A stretch of 64,000 nucleotides of DNA from Metaphire vulgaris (taxonomy: Eukaryota; Annelida; Clitellata; Crassiclitellata; Megascolecidae), in assembly GCA_018105865.1 (NCBI GenBank), contig CM030841.1, positions 16,089,182 to 16,153,181 on the forward strand, in the 5' to 3' direction. Of the stretch, positions 12,543 through 25,554 are shown one piece after another. The position numbers were made by a program, and so were the translations under genes. Every line of letters starts with the position of its first letter. Positions within the stretch are counted from its first letter, which is position 1. The notes under the pieces were generated by a model. It did no database searches, had not been told where the DNA came from, and saw nothing but the letters and a program-made list of their open reading frames with translations.

Positions 12543-12822
12543 CAGTGGCATAGCCAGGATTTCTGGAAGGGGGGTTTGGTTTTTGGTTTTGACCGTGACC
12601 AACTTTGGAAAAATCTTTACATGCAAAAAAACATCACCTCTAGTTTTTCCTGACAAGCAAAAAAGGTCCTCACGTCTTAAACCATTTTATATTTAGCCAA
12701 GGGGGGTTTCGATCCACAAAGTCGCGTCAAAAAATAAAAAATGCATAGAAACTCATTAAAATATTTTGTTTTCGGCAGTCAAGGGGGGTTTAACCCCCAA
12801 GCCCCTCTTGGATACGCCACTG
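12543..12822. mobile_element. hAT-type MITE, CAGTGGCGTAGCCAGG family, copy 1
   Basis: The termini CAGTGGCATAGCCAGGAT and ATACGCCACTG are inverted. TGTGGCTT is directly repeated at both edges (12535-12542 and 12823-12830), a perfect 8-bp target duplication. The interior shows short direct repeats around GACAAGCAAAAAAGGTC. Related copies lie at 20107 and 30707. Confidence 0.85.
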
Positions 12823-13174
12823 TGTGGCTTCTTTTGTATTCAAGCATTGAGCTGCAGTGTTTAGTTGTGTAAACAGTTTCTAGAATGGTTCTTTTTGCAA
12901 GATGACTATAGTTTAGATATTTAGCATGTTTTTTGTGTTAATTTTAAAGTGATTTTGAAGCTTGGATGGTGACAATGATGTCTTATTATTTTCTAAAACT
13001 TTGTGTTCATTTATTGAAATGTCAATTTTATATTAGCCTGTCGTATGTCAACAGCCAAATTGGATTTGCTCTGATAAGGATCACTTGTTGCTACTGTAAA
13101 GAGAACTAAGGATTTTATCATGGTACTGTGATGCATAATACCTCACTGGTAGTTATCTTTTCATTTGTTATGCA

Positions 13175-13389
13175 CATGGGTGCCCATAGAAATTTTTCCA
13201 GGAGGGGGCAAAACATAATGGTCATGGCTATGCCACATACATTTTTCCAAGAGGGGACAAACACATCTTAACACAATGGTCACGGTTAGTATTTTAGCAA
13301 GGTTTTCGAATTTCAATGAGAAATATTGGCATTTTTATTTTCCGGGAGGGGCAAGTGTCTTCTCTTGCCCCAGTGTGCGGGCGCCCATG
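13175..13389. mobile_element. hAT-type MITE, CATGGGYGCCC termini
   Basis: The ends CATGGGTGCCCATAG and GGGCGCCCATG are inverted, and GTTATGCA is duplicated perfectly on both sides (13167-13174 and 13390-13397). The left end resembles the starts of the satellite-bearing repeats at 23803 and 51883. Confidence 0.85.
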
Positions 13390-13520
13390 GTTATGCATTG
13401 CTTACTTACTTTTGACCAAGCATTTCTTTGCGGGCGCTTGAATTGGGGACGGATTACCACGTTTAAATAAGTAACAGTTTACGGCAAGCATCTGTAAATT
13501 GGTACATTTCTGCCAATTTG

Positions 13521-13551
<31 letters not shown>

Positions 13552-14825
13552 CGACTATGATGACGATGATTATAATGATTTTACAGGCATGTAAAAACTA
13601 CAGGATGCATCCTCCAGTGATGGAAATTAGCAGTTCGATTGGTACTGCTGTTGTTTTAATTGTCGGACAGTTTTTTCAGATTATTTGTAATGATTGTATT
13701 TTGAGTTTTGTTAACAGTTTCTCGTTCAAATCTTATTAAATGTTGGCGTCACTTTCGGTTTGTTCGCATTAAATTTTATGTCTTCTTTCATATCCACTGT
13801 TTGGACATTGATGCAGTGTTGAATATGGCCAAGATCTATCCTGTTAGATTCTGTATTACTTGTATAAGAAACAAAACGGCACAGACTTGATGTATTTGTT
13901 TATTAAGTACATATTTTCCCATCAAAATTGTTTTCATAATTTCACAAAGAACATTTTCTTAGCTAATTCAGTGTTTCAGATGGTCAGGAATTTTATGATT
14001 AGTCAGTTGATTTAATGAAAGATCTGCATAATAATTAATAGTACACATATAGTGATGGAACATACAAACACACACATATGCACATTTATTCATATTGAAG
14101 TATTTTTATGATAAAAATCTTACTTGATTTGTTGACAGATTTCCCAGTTTTATCGTAGCTGCTAGCATTTTGCAAAGTTTCTGGAAACAATCTTTGCATT
14201 ATGAGACCAATTATTGTGTCTATAATGTATGAGGATTTGTGATGTCAAATCTCAGCACAAAGTCATAGAAATATCAACTGTTATTTTTTTCTTCAGTTTG
14301 ATATTGAAAGTTAAATATCTTGAAAATGAGACACTGAAATGGATTTGACTGTAAATAGAGACATATATTCTTTCCAATACATAGCGTCATAATTATTTAC
14401 AAATGTCATGTGTTTATTTATGAAGTTCAGTTTTGTGTAGGGTTTAGTTTCCTGTATGTAAATACCAGCCAATGTCTTGTATGCTCTTGTGGTTCTTACG
14501 AAAGTTCACAACTGAATAGGATTTTCTTGGGTGTGTCTTTTGATACTCATTGCTTGTAGCTTGTAACTGCCTGACTTAATAAGATGTTTTGGCTTCAGTG
14601 ATGCAATATAAATTGCCAACTTTGACTACAATTTGTTTTGTTTTAGATGTTGACGTTGGGTAAATGTTAGGTCACACCTTTTCTTGTGCCAAATTTGATT
14701 TTCATAGTATTTAGGAGTTGGTTGACAAACGACTTAGTAGAGGTTTAAATGCGTTTTTTAAGGTTCTATAAGTCAATTTTTCTGATATTGCAGTACCTTT
14801 CAAACAGAATACAATGACCTACTTG

Positions 14826-15252
14826 CAGTGGCGACGCCATGCGTTTGAGAGGGGGTTAGGGTTAGGGTTGCTGAGGGGGTAAGGGTTAACTTTTACAACA
14901 ACCTTTGTTAGAATTTACAACATTAGAGTGCATTAAATAACTTTTAAACAATATGTTTATCTATCCGATAAAATTTCTTGCAACTAGCAACATGGACGAC
15001 CATGGCTGGCGGGTCCGTCTTAACACGACGACTTGCTTGGTATAAAAGATATATAGAGACCTTGTTATATGAACTTGTTATATAGATATATATATATAGA
15101 GAACGCCTGATACTTAGACTAGTAGAGCCGACCCTCAACCATCCCCCTACCCCTCACAAAAATTTTCTATGCAATTTTGCACGAATCTCACGGGTGGCTC
15201 GATGGCAAGTGGGGGTGTTCAACCCCCCTTCCCCCCCGTGGCCTCGCCACTG
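14826..15252. mobile_element. hAT-type MITE, CAGTGGCGACGCC termini
   Basis: CAGTGGCGACG at the left and CCTCGCCACTG at the right are inverted. The flanks CCTACTTG and CCTGCTTG differ at one base, an aged 8-bp duplication. Near the left end is a short GGGTTAGGGTTAGGG run. Confidence 0.65.
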
Positions 15253-16021
15253 CCTGCTTGCGGCAGGCCCTAATTGCTTCTGTGAATCAGTAGTGTCCGC
15301 TGGCTCTGGTGCAAAGTGATGTAAAGGAAGGGGCATTCTACGTTAACAGCAGTTTAATTGTAGTTCAAACGTTGGAGCAAAGACACGCCAAGTTGAACAG
15401 ACGAGTCATCCACAGAAAATCTGGATCCCTGGGCAGAGCAGTCACGACTCACGAGCCACTAAATAATCTTTAGATTTAGGCCGACAGTGTATTTAGGAAA
15501 AATAAAATCGGGAAACTGCAACCGCACGATGGGTGACGTTTTGTCGAAGACTTTTCGACCAGATGTACCCCTGTTCTATGCCGCCGCCTTTTTATCCACC
15601 CAAAGCCCCTACACCCCACCGATCATATTCGGTCGCTAGACAATTTAGTCATAAATACTGTACCAGTCAACTATTGTACAAGACAAGCTTATTTCTATTG
15701 CGGGCCCCTACAGATCACCGGGTCCTTGGGCAGTTTTTGCCCCCTGCCAGTTGTTGCCCCTGCCCTCTCTCGGTGCCCACTCATTGCATTCCGAAATGTA
15801 AATCTAAACATTGATCTACACTCGAACGCTAAGCGAATTTTGCGACCGCAATAACAGAAAAGAAGCCTTTAGTAGTAATAGTAGTTCAACATTTCAATTT
15901 TCTTTTTTGAAAAACTGAACACATACGAGGTGTGCTCTCAAAGTACAATGACAGATCAAGTGATATGTATGAGAAGTGTAGATAATATCTCGGTTCGATT
16001 GTATGGTTTCGCGTTTCTGTG

Positions 16022-17678
<1,657 letters not shown>

Positions 17679-18089
17679 TTAACATCATCGCATCAAGAAA
17701 AAACTATAGGCTACAAACGATAGTTGGCACCAAGGCAGTCACAAACCAAGTAAAGTTAGGCACCACGTTAATTAAAAGTAGGAATTCATTAGAATCAAGT
17801 CCTAACTGCGATCGCCTTCTTTTTCAAGTTAAATTGCTTAATTGTCACATCTTTTGAGCATAGGCCTACTTCTGTCTCTGTTTCTACTAACTAAATCCCG
17901 CGCACATATCCTAAAGCTAGAGCGGCACTTGATTAGGCTACCCAGAGAATAACTGAATACTGATGCTATCCAAAGGTTAGCAGTTCGTACAGTATGGCTA
18001 TCCAAAGGTTAGCAGTTCGTGCAGTATAATCAGCCCTAATACTATAACGAAGCGCCAACGTTGCCTATATACATGAACAGCCTACTTAC

Positions 18090-18166
18090 TGATTTGGGTT
18101 GGTTCTCGAAAAAGCAAATCAAATCTTAACAGCAACTCCGATCTCCAGCAGCTGTCAGTGATGCAG
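18090..18166 (-). promoter_or_regulatory. Probable actin copy 1 5' UTR exon and core promoter
   Basis: On the minus strand a TTTTAAATT TATA-like box (about 18192-18200) is followed by candidate transcript sequence up to AAATCA|GTAAGT at 18089/18090. That donor pairs with the acceptor ahead of the start codon at 17669. Start site position is inferred only. Confidence 0.45.
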
Positions 18167-18290
18167 TGAGCGGAACTGTCTGCCGCGCAGGAATTTAAAA
18201 GCCTTTACGCCAACAATGGATTTGAAAAGACTCGAGACCGGGCACCGCTGTCCGTCGCGCGATGTTTTTCTGTCGTTCACCGTGACTTGG

Positions 18291-18300
18291 CCATATATGG
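18291..18300. promoter_or_regulatory. CArG box (SRF site), actin copy 1, proximal
   Basis: CCATATATGG is an exact CC(A/T)6GG match, the serum response factor site that drives many animal actin promoters. It lies about 90 bp upstream of the TATA-like box of actin copy 1. Confidence 0.75.
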
Positions 18301-18311
18301 TTAGCCTATGA

Positions 18312-18321
18312 CCATATATGG
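18312..18321. promoter_or_regulatory. CArG box (SRF site), actin copy 1, distal
   Basis: A second exact CCATATATGG, 21 bp from the first, i.e. two helical turns, which would place two SRF dimers on the same face of DNA. Confidence 0.75.
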
Positions 18322-18451
18322 TGTCGGTTATCGATGTCTGGGCGCTTTGCCATGGAAATGGCTTATGCTGCATAAAATCCCGCCGCGAGCGACGTTTTTA
18401 TCACCGCCTCGATGGTATTATGTGTTTGTCGAAACAGCGCCGACCGCCGCG

Positions 18452-18472
18452 TCTCTCTCTCTCTCTCTCTCC

Positions 18473-18567
<95 letters not shown>
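18452..18567. repeat. Compound (CT)n(CA)n microsatellite upstream of actin copy 1
   Basis: About 75 bp of CT repeats run into about 40 bp of CA repeats. On the actin-sense strand this reads (TG)n(AG)n, placed about 130-250 bp beyond the CArG boxes. Such tracts can form triplex or Z-DNA and bind GAGA-type factors. Confidence 0.9.
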
Positions 18568-18569
<2 letters not shown>

Positions 18570-18819
18570 ACAGGCCGTTGTGGGCGGCTTTGGCCGGATA
18601 TGAATCTTCCACTTCGTAGTCCACACTTAGTAGACACTTGCGTGACTCCATGACTCATGCTAGAATTTCGTGTTGACGCTGTCATCCTATTCAGGTGTGA
18701 ATTGAGTTCAGCGCAGCTTCGAGCGTGACAAGAATGTATCGGCGAATCATCTAAAAAGCGACTCATATCATTATAACGAATAGGAGATTAGCGGGATACC
18801 TAACTGTGGTGTTGACAGG

Positions 18820-18995
18820 GTTATTTCTAGGATTATCAATTTGTGGGGGCGGGTGGGTGTCGGTAAATTATGGGGGTCCTCTGCCAAAAACGTCTGACAG
18901 GCAACAAAAAAGATCATCCCATAGCTGAGATTGGGGGATGTTGGGGGGTGTCAGTCTGAAATTGGGGAGGTGTTGGGGGTGTTATGGGGTGTAAA
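18820..18995. mobile_element. hAT-like element, CAGGGTTATTTCTAGG family, copy 1
   Basis: It begins CAGGGTTATTTCTAGGATTA and continues with a GGGGTGTCGG-rich interior, matching the copy at 25378. The right end is degraded here. Confidence 0.5.
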
Positions 18996-19963
18996 AGTAT
19001 CCTCTTGATAAGAGCCTTCTCTATTCTGACCCAAAAACATGTAACTCCCGTCGGCCGTCAGATCTTCAAAACAATTGAGTATGCATGTGAATTCAGGTCC
19101 AGGTTTAAAACTCATCTCGTTCAATTAGCATGCCTTCCATATTTCTGCCTCGCTGACCGATCTCTGGAATGACCTTGTCTTTTGAGGACGAATTTGAATT
19201 ATCATAGTGGCGTAGCGAGGGAGTCCGGCGCCCGGGGGCAAAACGTAGCATTTGACGCCCTCAACTTTCGAAAAATCTTGACGAGCAAAAAAGGTCGTTA
19301 TTTAGTTCGCTTAGTTGAGTTAGTTAGGCCCCACATGAGCGCGGACGGCCTACACAACTGGACTAAGCGTTATAAATAAGTATTGATAAGTATTGACTAT
19401 TTTTGCTTGATTCTATTTTGCACTACCCTAAACCCGATTTTGGTCCCAATTCAGTGCCCGGGGACAGTTCCCTCCCCCCTACAGTCGCTACGTCACAGAC
19501 CATCGATTGATGCCCTTAGAGTATTAGAGTAGGTGCTATAAACCATTTCTGCATAAAATTTTATTACATACAGCATGCGTATGGCACCATTTCACTGCTA
19601 AAACTAATTTTAAAAACCGAGTGTCGCGTGACGAAGAACTGAATAAATTCGACGTATATAGTCCTGATGCTTTGCGTGTTCTGTTCCACATTACAGTACA
19701 GGTCAACTGAGGACGTGTCCAAGATGAATAACTGACGCAGTCGAAAAGTTATCAAATTTGTCTTAATCAACTGACTTCCCTACAAATCTAAATGAAGAAC
19801 AAGTGACATTGCCGTACGTACTTAGACATTTTTACTGTAAATTATGATAATCGAATTCAAATATTGACCATAATCTGTGGAAGCTATTAAATCAAAACTC
19901 GTCTATAAAGGAACCAGAGAATTTCTGTCATATTACTGAAAACCGAATGAAACAGAATTTCTC

Positions 19964-19964
<1 letters not shown>

Positions 19965-20041
<77 letters not shown>
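19965..20041. repeat. (AAT)n microsatellite
   Basis: Pure AAT triplets over about 77 bp. Confidence 0.9.
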
Positions 20042-20106
20042 GCAGACCAGACAGATCAAAAGAATAAACTGACGATATTATGATGTTCATTAGCATTGGT
20101 ATATGA

Positions 20107-20387
20107 CAGTGGCGTAGGTAGCGTAGTCAAGGGGTTTGGGTTAGACCCCTTTGGCCGCCGAAAACAAATATTTTTAATGAGTTTCCTGCATTTTTACTTT
20201 GAGGGCCAAAACCTCCTTGGCCATTATAGAATGTAAAGGTTTAATTAAAGGCGACGACCTTTTTGCGTTTCACGTAAAAAAACTAGAAGTGATAGCGTTT
20301 TTTTGCTTGTCGGGATTTTTGCAAAGTTTGTCACGGGTCAAAACCAAAAACCAAAACCCCCTTCCGGAAATCCTGGCTACGCCACTG
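20107..20387. mobile_element. hAT-type MITE, CAGTGGCGTAGCCAGG family, copy 2
   Basis: It is inserted in the opposite orientation to the 12543 copy. It ends CCTGGCTACGCCACTG and has flanks GTATATGA and GTATGTGA (one mismatch in 8). Confidence 0.75.
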
Positions 20388-20593
20388 GTATGTGATGCTT
20401 CGGTTGCGTTTACCAATTGATTATTTGCAATGCAATACGAATAGCTTTGCCAAATGTTGTAATTGGTATTGATGAAAATGCAGATGAATAAATAAGGCTA
20501 TGATACAACGTAGTCATTGGCATTGAATTGGAAAGCGTATTTGCGGCAGCAAAAAAACAGCCAACGTCATAGTAACGCAGAACAAGGGAGCGC

Positions 20594-22513
20594 CTAGAAG
20601 CATTTTCTGTGAACGATCGTTGGTCCATATTCGTCGTATTCTTGTTTGCTGATCCACATCTGCTGGAATGTAGACAACGAGGCGAGAATGGAACCTCCGA
20701 TCCAAACGGAGTATTTGCGCTCCGGAGGAGCGATGATTTTGATCTTCATTGTCGCTGGCGCCAATGCAGTGATTTCCTTCTGCATACGGTCGGCGATACC
20801 AGGGAACATTGTTGAGCCACCAGAAAGAACGGTGTTGGCGTAGAGATCTTCACGGATATCAACGTTGCATCTCGAGATGGTATCGTTTGCCATTTCGTGA
20901 ATTCCACAATGTTCAATTCCTACGAAGCTTGGCTGGAATAAGGCCTCTGGACAACGGAACCTCTCGTTGCCAATGGTGATCACCTGACCATCAGGAAGTT
21001 CGTAGCTCTTCTCGAGAGATGACGATGCAGCAGCGGTCGCCATCTCTTGTTCGAAGTCCAAGGCAACGTAGCACAGTTTCTCTTTGATATCACGGACGAT
21101 TTCTCTTTCGGCTGCGGTTGTGAAGCTGTAGCCTCTCTCGGCGAGGATCTCCATGAGGTAATCGGTGAGCCCTCTTCCAGAAACGTCCATTAACGGACGT
21201 GGTATAGTATGTGGAATAGCGTGTCCCTCGTAGATTGGCACAGTGTGTGTGACACCATCGCCGGCATAGACCACAATACCAGTGGTACGACCAGAAGCAT
21301 GGAGAGACAGAACAGATTGATTGGCGACGTAAATGGCCGGGCAGTTGAACGTCTCGAACATGCTCTGGAGGAAAGGAAAAGAATTTGACATATACGCGAA
21401 TACTGTTACCATTAAGGAACTTGTCAAGAAATGACATTTTAAAAGATTTAGACGATTAATATTTCCTGTTTGACAATCTTTTGCATCTAAAAGTCCAACA
21501 CTCGAAGTTACAGTAATTAAACAATTTTTTGATCAGTTTTGAAATTCTTGTCTTAGGATCTTTGAGGTAGTAATGTATTACTATTAATTATTCCATCAGT
21601 CTACGTATATGAAAGTTGAAAAGTAAATGTCCTTGCTAAATTATACCTGCGTCATCTTTTCGCGGCTGTACTTTGGGGTGATCGGATCCTCTGTGAGCAG
21701 AACGGGATGTTCTTCGGGTGCAACGTGGAGTTCATTGTGGAATATATGATACCAGATTGTCTCCATATCATCCCAGTTTGTAACGATGCCGTGTTCGATC
21801 GGATATCTGAGAGTGAGACATCCTTTCTTGCTCTTCGCCTCTTCGCCAACATAGCTTCTTCCTCCGAAAGCCGCATAGCCTGGGCGCTACAATAGAAGAA
21901 TAAATTTAGCCGCTCTGTTTTAAAGTACTAAAGTATGACCAGTAAACTGTATTGACGGTCACTTCTAACTTATAGTGCCTCTGTTTTACCTAGTAGTCTG
22001 ATTAGAACAAATGAGATGCCCTCGTTTTTTTATTTTTGAAAAACGTATTGCATTGTCAACATTCACTTTCATTAAAAGTAAAGTAAAATCTCGTGGATTT
22101 CTATAGCGCCTTGGGAAGCAGCACAACAGTAGCTGCTTTTTCTTAGGCGCTCAGCCTCTCTTAAAATAGCTATGGGTAAGGTGTGGGATCAGCCAGGCAA
22201 TAGTCAATATCCGAAGGGCAGTGAGGCTAGGTTGTTACAGCTATGGCGGAAATGATTTAAGAAACATTAGTTCTGTAACTTCGGTGTCGAACAACTAACT
22301 GCAGGTCATTGACCTATTCGGTGTCGGCAACGGGTTTGGCCTACTACTGGAGGCTTAATAAGGCCTTTACAAAAAAGATTTCTGTCCAGTCCTGACCTGT
22401 TTTGGTCTTCCGACGATCGATGGAAAGACCGCTCTCGGAGCGTCGTCTCCGGCGAATCCTGCTTTACACATTCCCGATCCATTGTCGATTACTACAGCGG
22501 GAACTTCAGACAT
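20594..22513 (-). CDS. Divergent actin, copy 2, with replaced D-loop and Asp154 to Tyr
   Basis: Coding exons are 22397-22513, 21647-21886 and 20594-21364 (39, 80 and 256 codons; 375 residues), with the same two phase-0 introns as the neighbours and all splice sites GT-AG. The first phosphate loop ([10 protein letters not shown]), His73 context, Gln137 and His161 are kept and the end is HRKCF. Departures are large. The N-terminus is [10 protein letters not shown], with one acidic residue before the core. His40 is lost by a one-codon deletion. The D-loop reads [15 protein letters not shown] instead of [16 protein letters not shown], so Met44 and Met47 are gone. Asp154-Ser155 are Tyr-Ala (codons at 21263-21268). 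Two codons are inserted near residue 177, and Asp184 is Gly. No frameshift or stop is seen. Likely a diverged functional paralog; a young pseudogene held together by gene conversion is the alternative. Confidence 0.9.
22080..22250. repeat. Dispersed repeat in actin copy 2 intron
   Basis: It matches 5035-5170 block by block: CTCGTGGATTT, TATAGCGCCTT, GCTGCTTTTTCT and GGATCAGCCAGGCAA. A short piece of the same start lies near 54965. Confidence 0.5.
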
Positions 22514-22519
22514 TTTCAC

Positions 22520-23800
22520 CTGCCTATAGTGTCAGCAGCATTGCATCGTGTGAAAACTTTATAAAGACGATAGTCAGTATAGGAGCAATGAAAAATTAAG
22601 ACCTCGTTAAAATTAATGATGTGACACAGTTGGATACAGAGGATTAGGCATATTTAAAATCATTGAGTCATGGCGGCGACGGTATCCTGTTTTGTATTAC
22701 ATTGAAATGAGCTACAATTGAATTGTCTAATTTTCACATGCAATAACTCAATGCAAACAAGCCTACTATTCAGCTTTCTATGTCAATTCTTATTATCGTA
22801 CAATTTGTAACACCACTGCTCGAGTTGTCACCAAACAGAAGTTACTGCTATTCGTCAAAGGACTTTTAGTTCCCAACTTATCCGTGCAAAGTTGATAATA
22901 TGACACCCTCCCGTCTGCATATTGAGAAATGCTAGTCGAATTCAGCACCAAAGCAAAAGCTACGCTTCTAATATTGGCGCATAGATTCGAGAAACTGCAA
23001 AGGAAACAAAAACCTTGTTGACCAGTGTTATGAATGAACAGCCTACTCGTAAAATGTCGAATATGAAACCTAAACAGACACCGATCTCGGTGACTTACAA
23101 TGGGATAGTGGCCGAAACTGTAGTGGCAAGAATTAGTCAACTGCCTTTGCAACTGTCGACCGCGTTGTATGAGAGATTTTTTTCAAATTCCGCACTGCCA
23201 CGTGAGAAACGATTCAATTATATGAGTTTGAATGAAGATATCGATTGGCATTTAAATGAAAAATCCTTCGTGCTTTCTGGATAATAATAATAATAATACT
23301 ATAGTGTTACACTTATCAGCTTGGATGTCGGCCGATGAACCGATTTTGATGAATCACTACTTCCGGGTCCATGACTACTACTGTGTTAGTTAGACCATCT
23401 AAACACCGGTACGATTCACGTCTGACACGTTGATAGAGTCATGCTCAGGTGTAGGCCTACATTGATTTTCAGCAAGGCAAACAGGTGATTATCTTTACTG
23501 TACTAAAGGAGTCCAATTTGTGTTTGGCGTGCAAGATAAGAATCTGATAGGTGTCCTAGTTTTGATCGTGGCTTTTACGCCGTCGTGAATTCAGAATGAC
23601 TATACTTAATGAATCAAGAAATTCGCCTTAACTCGCGCAATGGCCAATAGCGCTGACGGCCACTTCAATTCTGAAGTACATGTAATTCTGCAAATTCTAA
23701 CTCGATGGTATTTACCTAGAGTCCTAGACAGTTCTGTTAAGTCAAAAGTCAGCAACACTTACACGGGGCTACAGAGAACACTCGTTTAGGAGGCGGAATA
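22520..23800. other. Upstream region of actin copy 2
   Basis: No recognisable gene, and no CC(A/T)6GG box was seen, unlike the regions upstream of actin copies 1 and 3. A candidate 5' UTR acceptor (CACTATAG) lies 13 bp before the start codon. The rest is AT-rich unique-looking DNA. Confidence 0.5.
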
Positions 23801-23802
23801 AT

Positions 23803-25200
23803 CATGGGCGTCCGCAGAAATCTTTCCAGGGGGTGCAAAACAAGGTCTTGCGACGAAAGAAATGACCCTACTGAACCACTGTAAACCATTTTATTATTAT
23901 ATTATTTATTATTTATAGCGAATGTCTCATTCAGCTCCATCTTATGATCTTACGACAGAAATTTAGATTGATATCCGAGATCTGTGATGACGATAACTAG
24001 GCCTACATTATCATACGGTATCATAACTGATTGCCTACTTGGCGTTGAGCGACAGTGCTTCCGTCAGAACACCGATCTCAAACAACGTCGAGCGCGGCTC
24101 GCACTTTCTGTACGAGAACGAGGGACATCAATTAAATGAAAGTCCTGTCGAATATCGAGTGGAATGGCTAGTAGGTCGATCGAGGAAGAGTCGCGTATTA
24201 AGATATCTGGATCATTATACAACAGGTCTTATAGACAGAAAAAAACAAGTTTTATAATAAAATAGCTGTGTGAGAGAAGCCAATTGAAGGCCTGTTGAAT
24301 AAAGGGTTTATTGGGCCTTGATATCAAAAAATCTAATCGATTTGAAGAAATTATCCGACAAAAGTCACATTTTCCTCTTGTTCATTCTTCACTGCTTTAA
24401 ACTTTGCAAGAATAATTACAAATATTTGTCTCAATTTTGATCTACAGGGTTCGAACTAGAGCACTTCCAGCCATTTCATACTGCACACTAACGCCATGCA
24501 TTGACTGTACGAGAACGACGGACATTAACTAAATGAAAGTCCTGCCGAATATCTTGTGGAATGGCTAGTAAGGCGATCGAGGGAAGATCCGCGTATTAAG
24601 ATATCTGATTAATTATACAACAGGTTTTATATAATTAATTCGTTGCGTAAGAGATGCCAATTGAAGACCTGTTAAATAGTGGGTGCATAGGACCTAGATA
24701 TGCAAAAATCTAATCAACTTTAAGAAATTCTCTAGAACAATCAACATTTTCCTCTTGTTCCATCTTCATTGCTTTAAATTTTGCAAGAATAATCAATAAC
24801 ATCTTTCTCAATTTCGACCTACAGGGTTCGAAATAGAGCACTCCCAGCCATTTCATACTACACACTAACGCCATGCATTGACTGTACGAGAACGAGGGAC
24901 ATAAACTAAATGAAAGTCCGCCCGAAAATCTTGTGAATGGCTAGTAGGTCGAGCGAGGGAAGAGCCGCATATTAAGATATCTGGATCATTATACAACAGA
25001 TCTTATAGACATAAAAACAAGTTTTATAATAAAATCGCTGTATGAGAGAAGCCAATCGAAGGCCTGTTGAATAGAGGGTTTGTAGAGCCTTGATATCGAA
25101 AAATCTTATCAATATGAAGAAATTATCCGACAAAATCCATATTTTCCTCTTGTTCCATCTTCACTGCTTTCTTTAAACTTTACTTTATGAAAAAATCTAA
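23803..25200. repeat. ~390-bp tandem satellite, locus 1
   Basis: It opens with CATGGGCGTCCGCAGAAATC, a hAT-like left end, followed by about three tandem units of ~390 bp. Unit markers GGAATGGCTAGTA begin near 24162, 24555 and 24940. Each unit holds ATTAAGATATCTGG, CCAATTGAAGGCCTGTTGAA, TTTTCCTCTTGTTCCATCTTC and AGGGTTCGAA. The same structure recurs at 51883-53045. Confidence 0.85.
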
Positions 25201-25377
25201 TTGATTTGAAGAAATTCCCACGCAAATCCACATTTTCCTCTTGTTCCATCACGGAGATCAGCGCCGGTCCCTGCTTTCGTTTGAGTACGGAACCAACTTT
25301 ACCTTTATAATAAATAAATAAATAAATAAAGATAGCGCAGTTTAATGCGGCAGTCGGTGGGATGAAATAGATATCAC

Positions 25378-25554
25378 CAGGGTTATTTCTAGGATTATCA
25401 ATTTGGGGATGTCGGTTAATATTGAGGGTCTCCTGCCAAAAAAGTCTGACAAGCAAAAAACGATCATCCAGTAGCTGAAATTGGGAGTTTCTGGGGGTGT
25501 CGGTCTCAAATTGGGAGGTGTTGGGGAGGGGGTTAGGGGTGACAAATATCCCTG
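25378..25554. mobile_element. hAT-like MITE, CAGGGTTATTTCTAGG family, copy 2
   Basis: It starts CAGGGTTATTTCTAGGATTA and ends AAATATCCCTG. It is homologous throughout to 18820-18995. No clear target duplication remains. Confidence 0.6.

Larger units (their letters stand above)
11791..15950. other. Intergenic region between integrin and the actin cluster
   Basis: No gene is recognised. Contents seen: three hAT-type MITEs (12543, 13175 and 14826), a (GATGAT)n run near 13523-13560, and otherwise AT-rich unique-looking sequence. Short open frames here have no recognisable domains. Confidence 0.6.
18995..20590. other. Intergenic region between actin copies 1 and 2
   Basis: No gene is recognised. 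It contains an (AAT)n tract at 19965-20041 and the hAT MITE at 20107. A sequence at 19100-19140 (FRSRFKTHL) weakly resembles a LINE tail. Confidence 0.6.

Noticed and set aside
14849..14870. GGGTTAGGGTTAGGG telomere-like run
   Set aside because: Only about two and a half repeats, inside a hAT-type MITE rich in GGGG; a true interstitial telomere would be longer.
18363..18766. Open frames of Cys-Val, Arg-Glu or Ser-Leu repeats on both strands
   Set aside because: They are translations of the (CT)n(CA)n microsatellite.
19080..19175. FRSRFKTHL-like LINE tail
   Set aside because: Only one short block matches and no terminal repeat is present; too weak to call.
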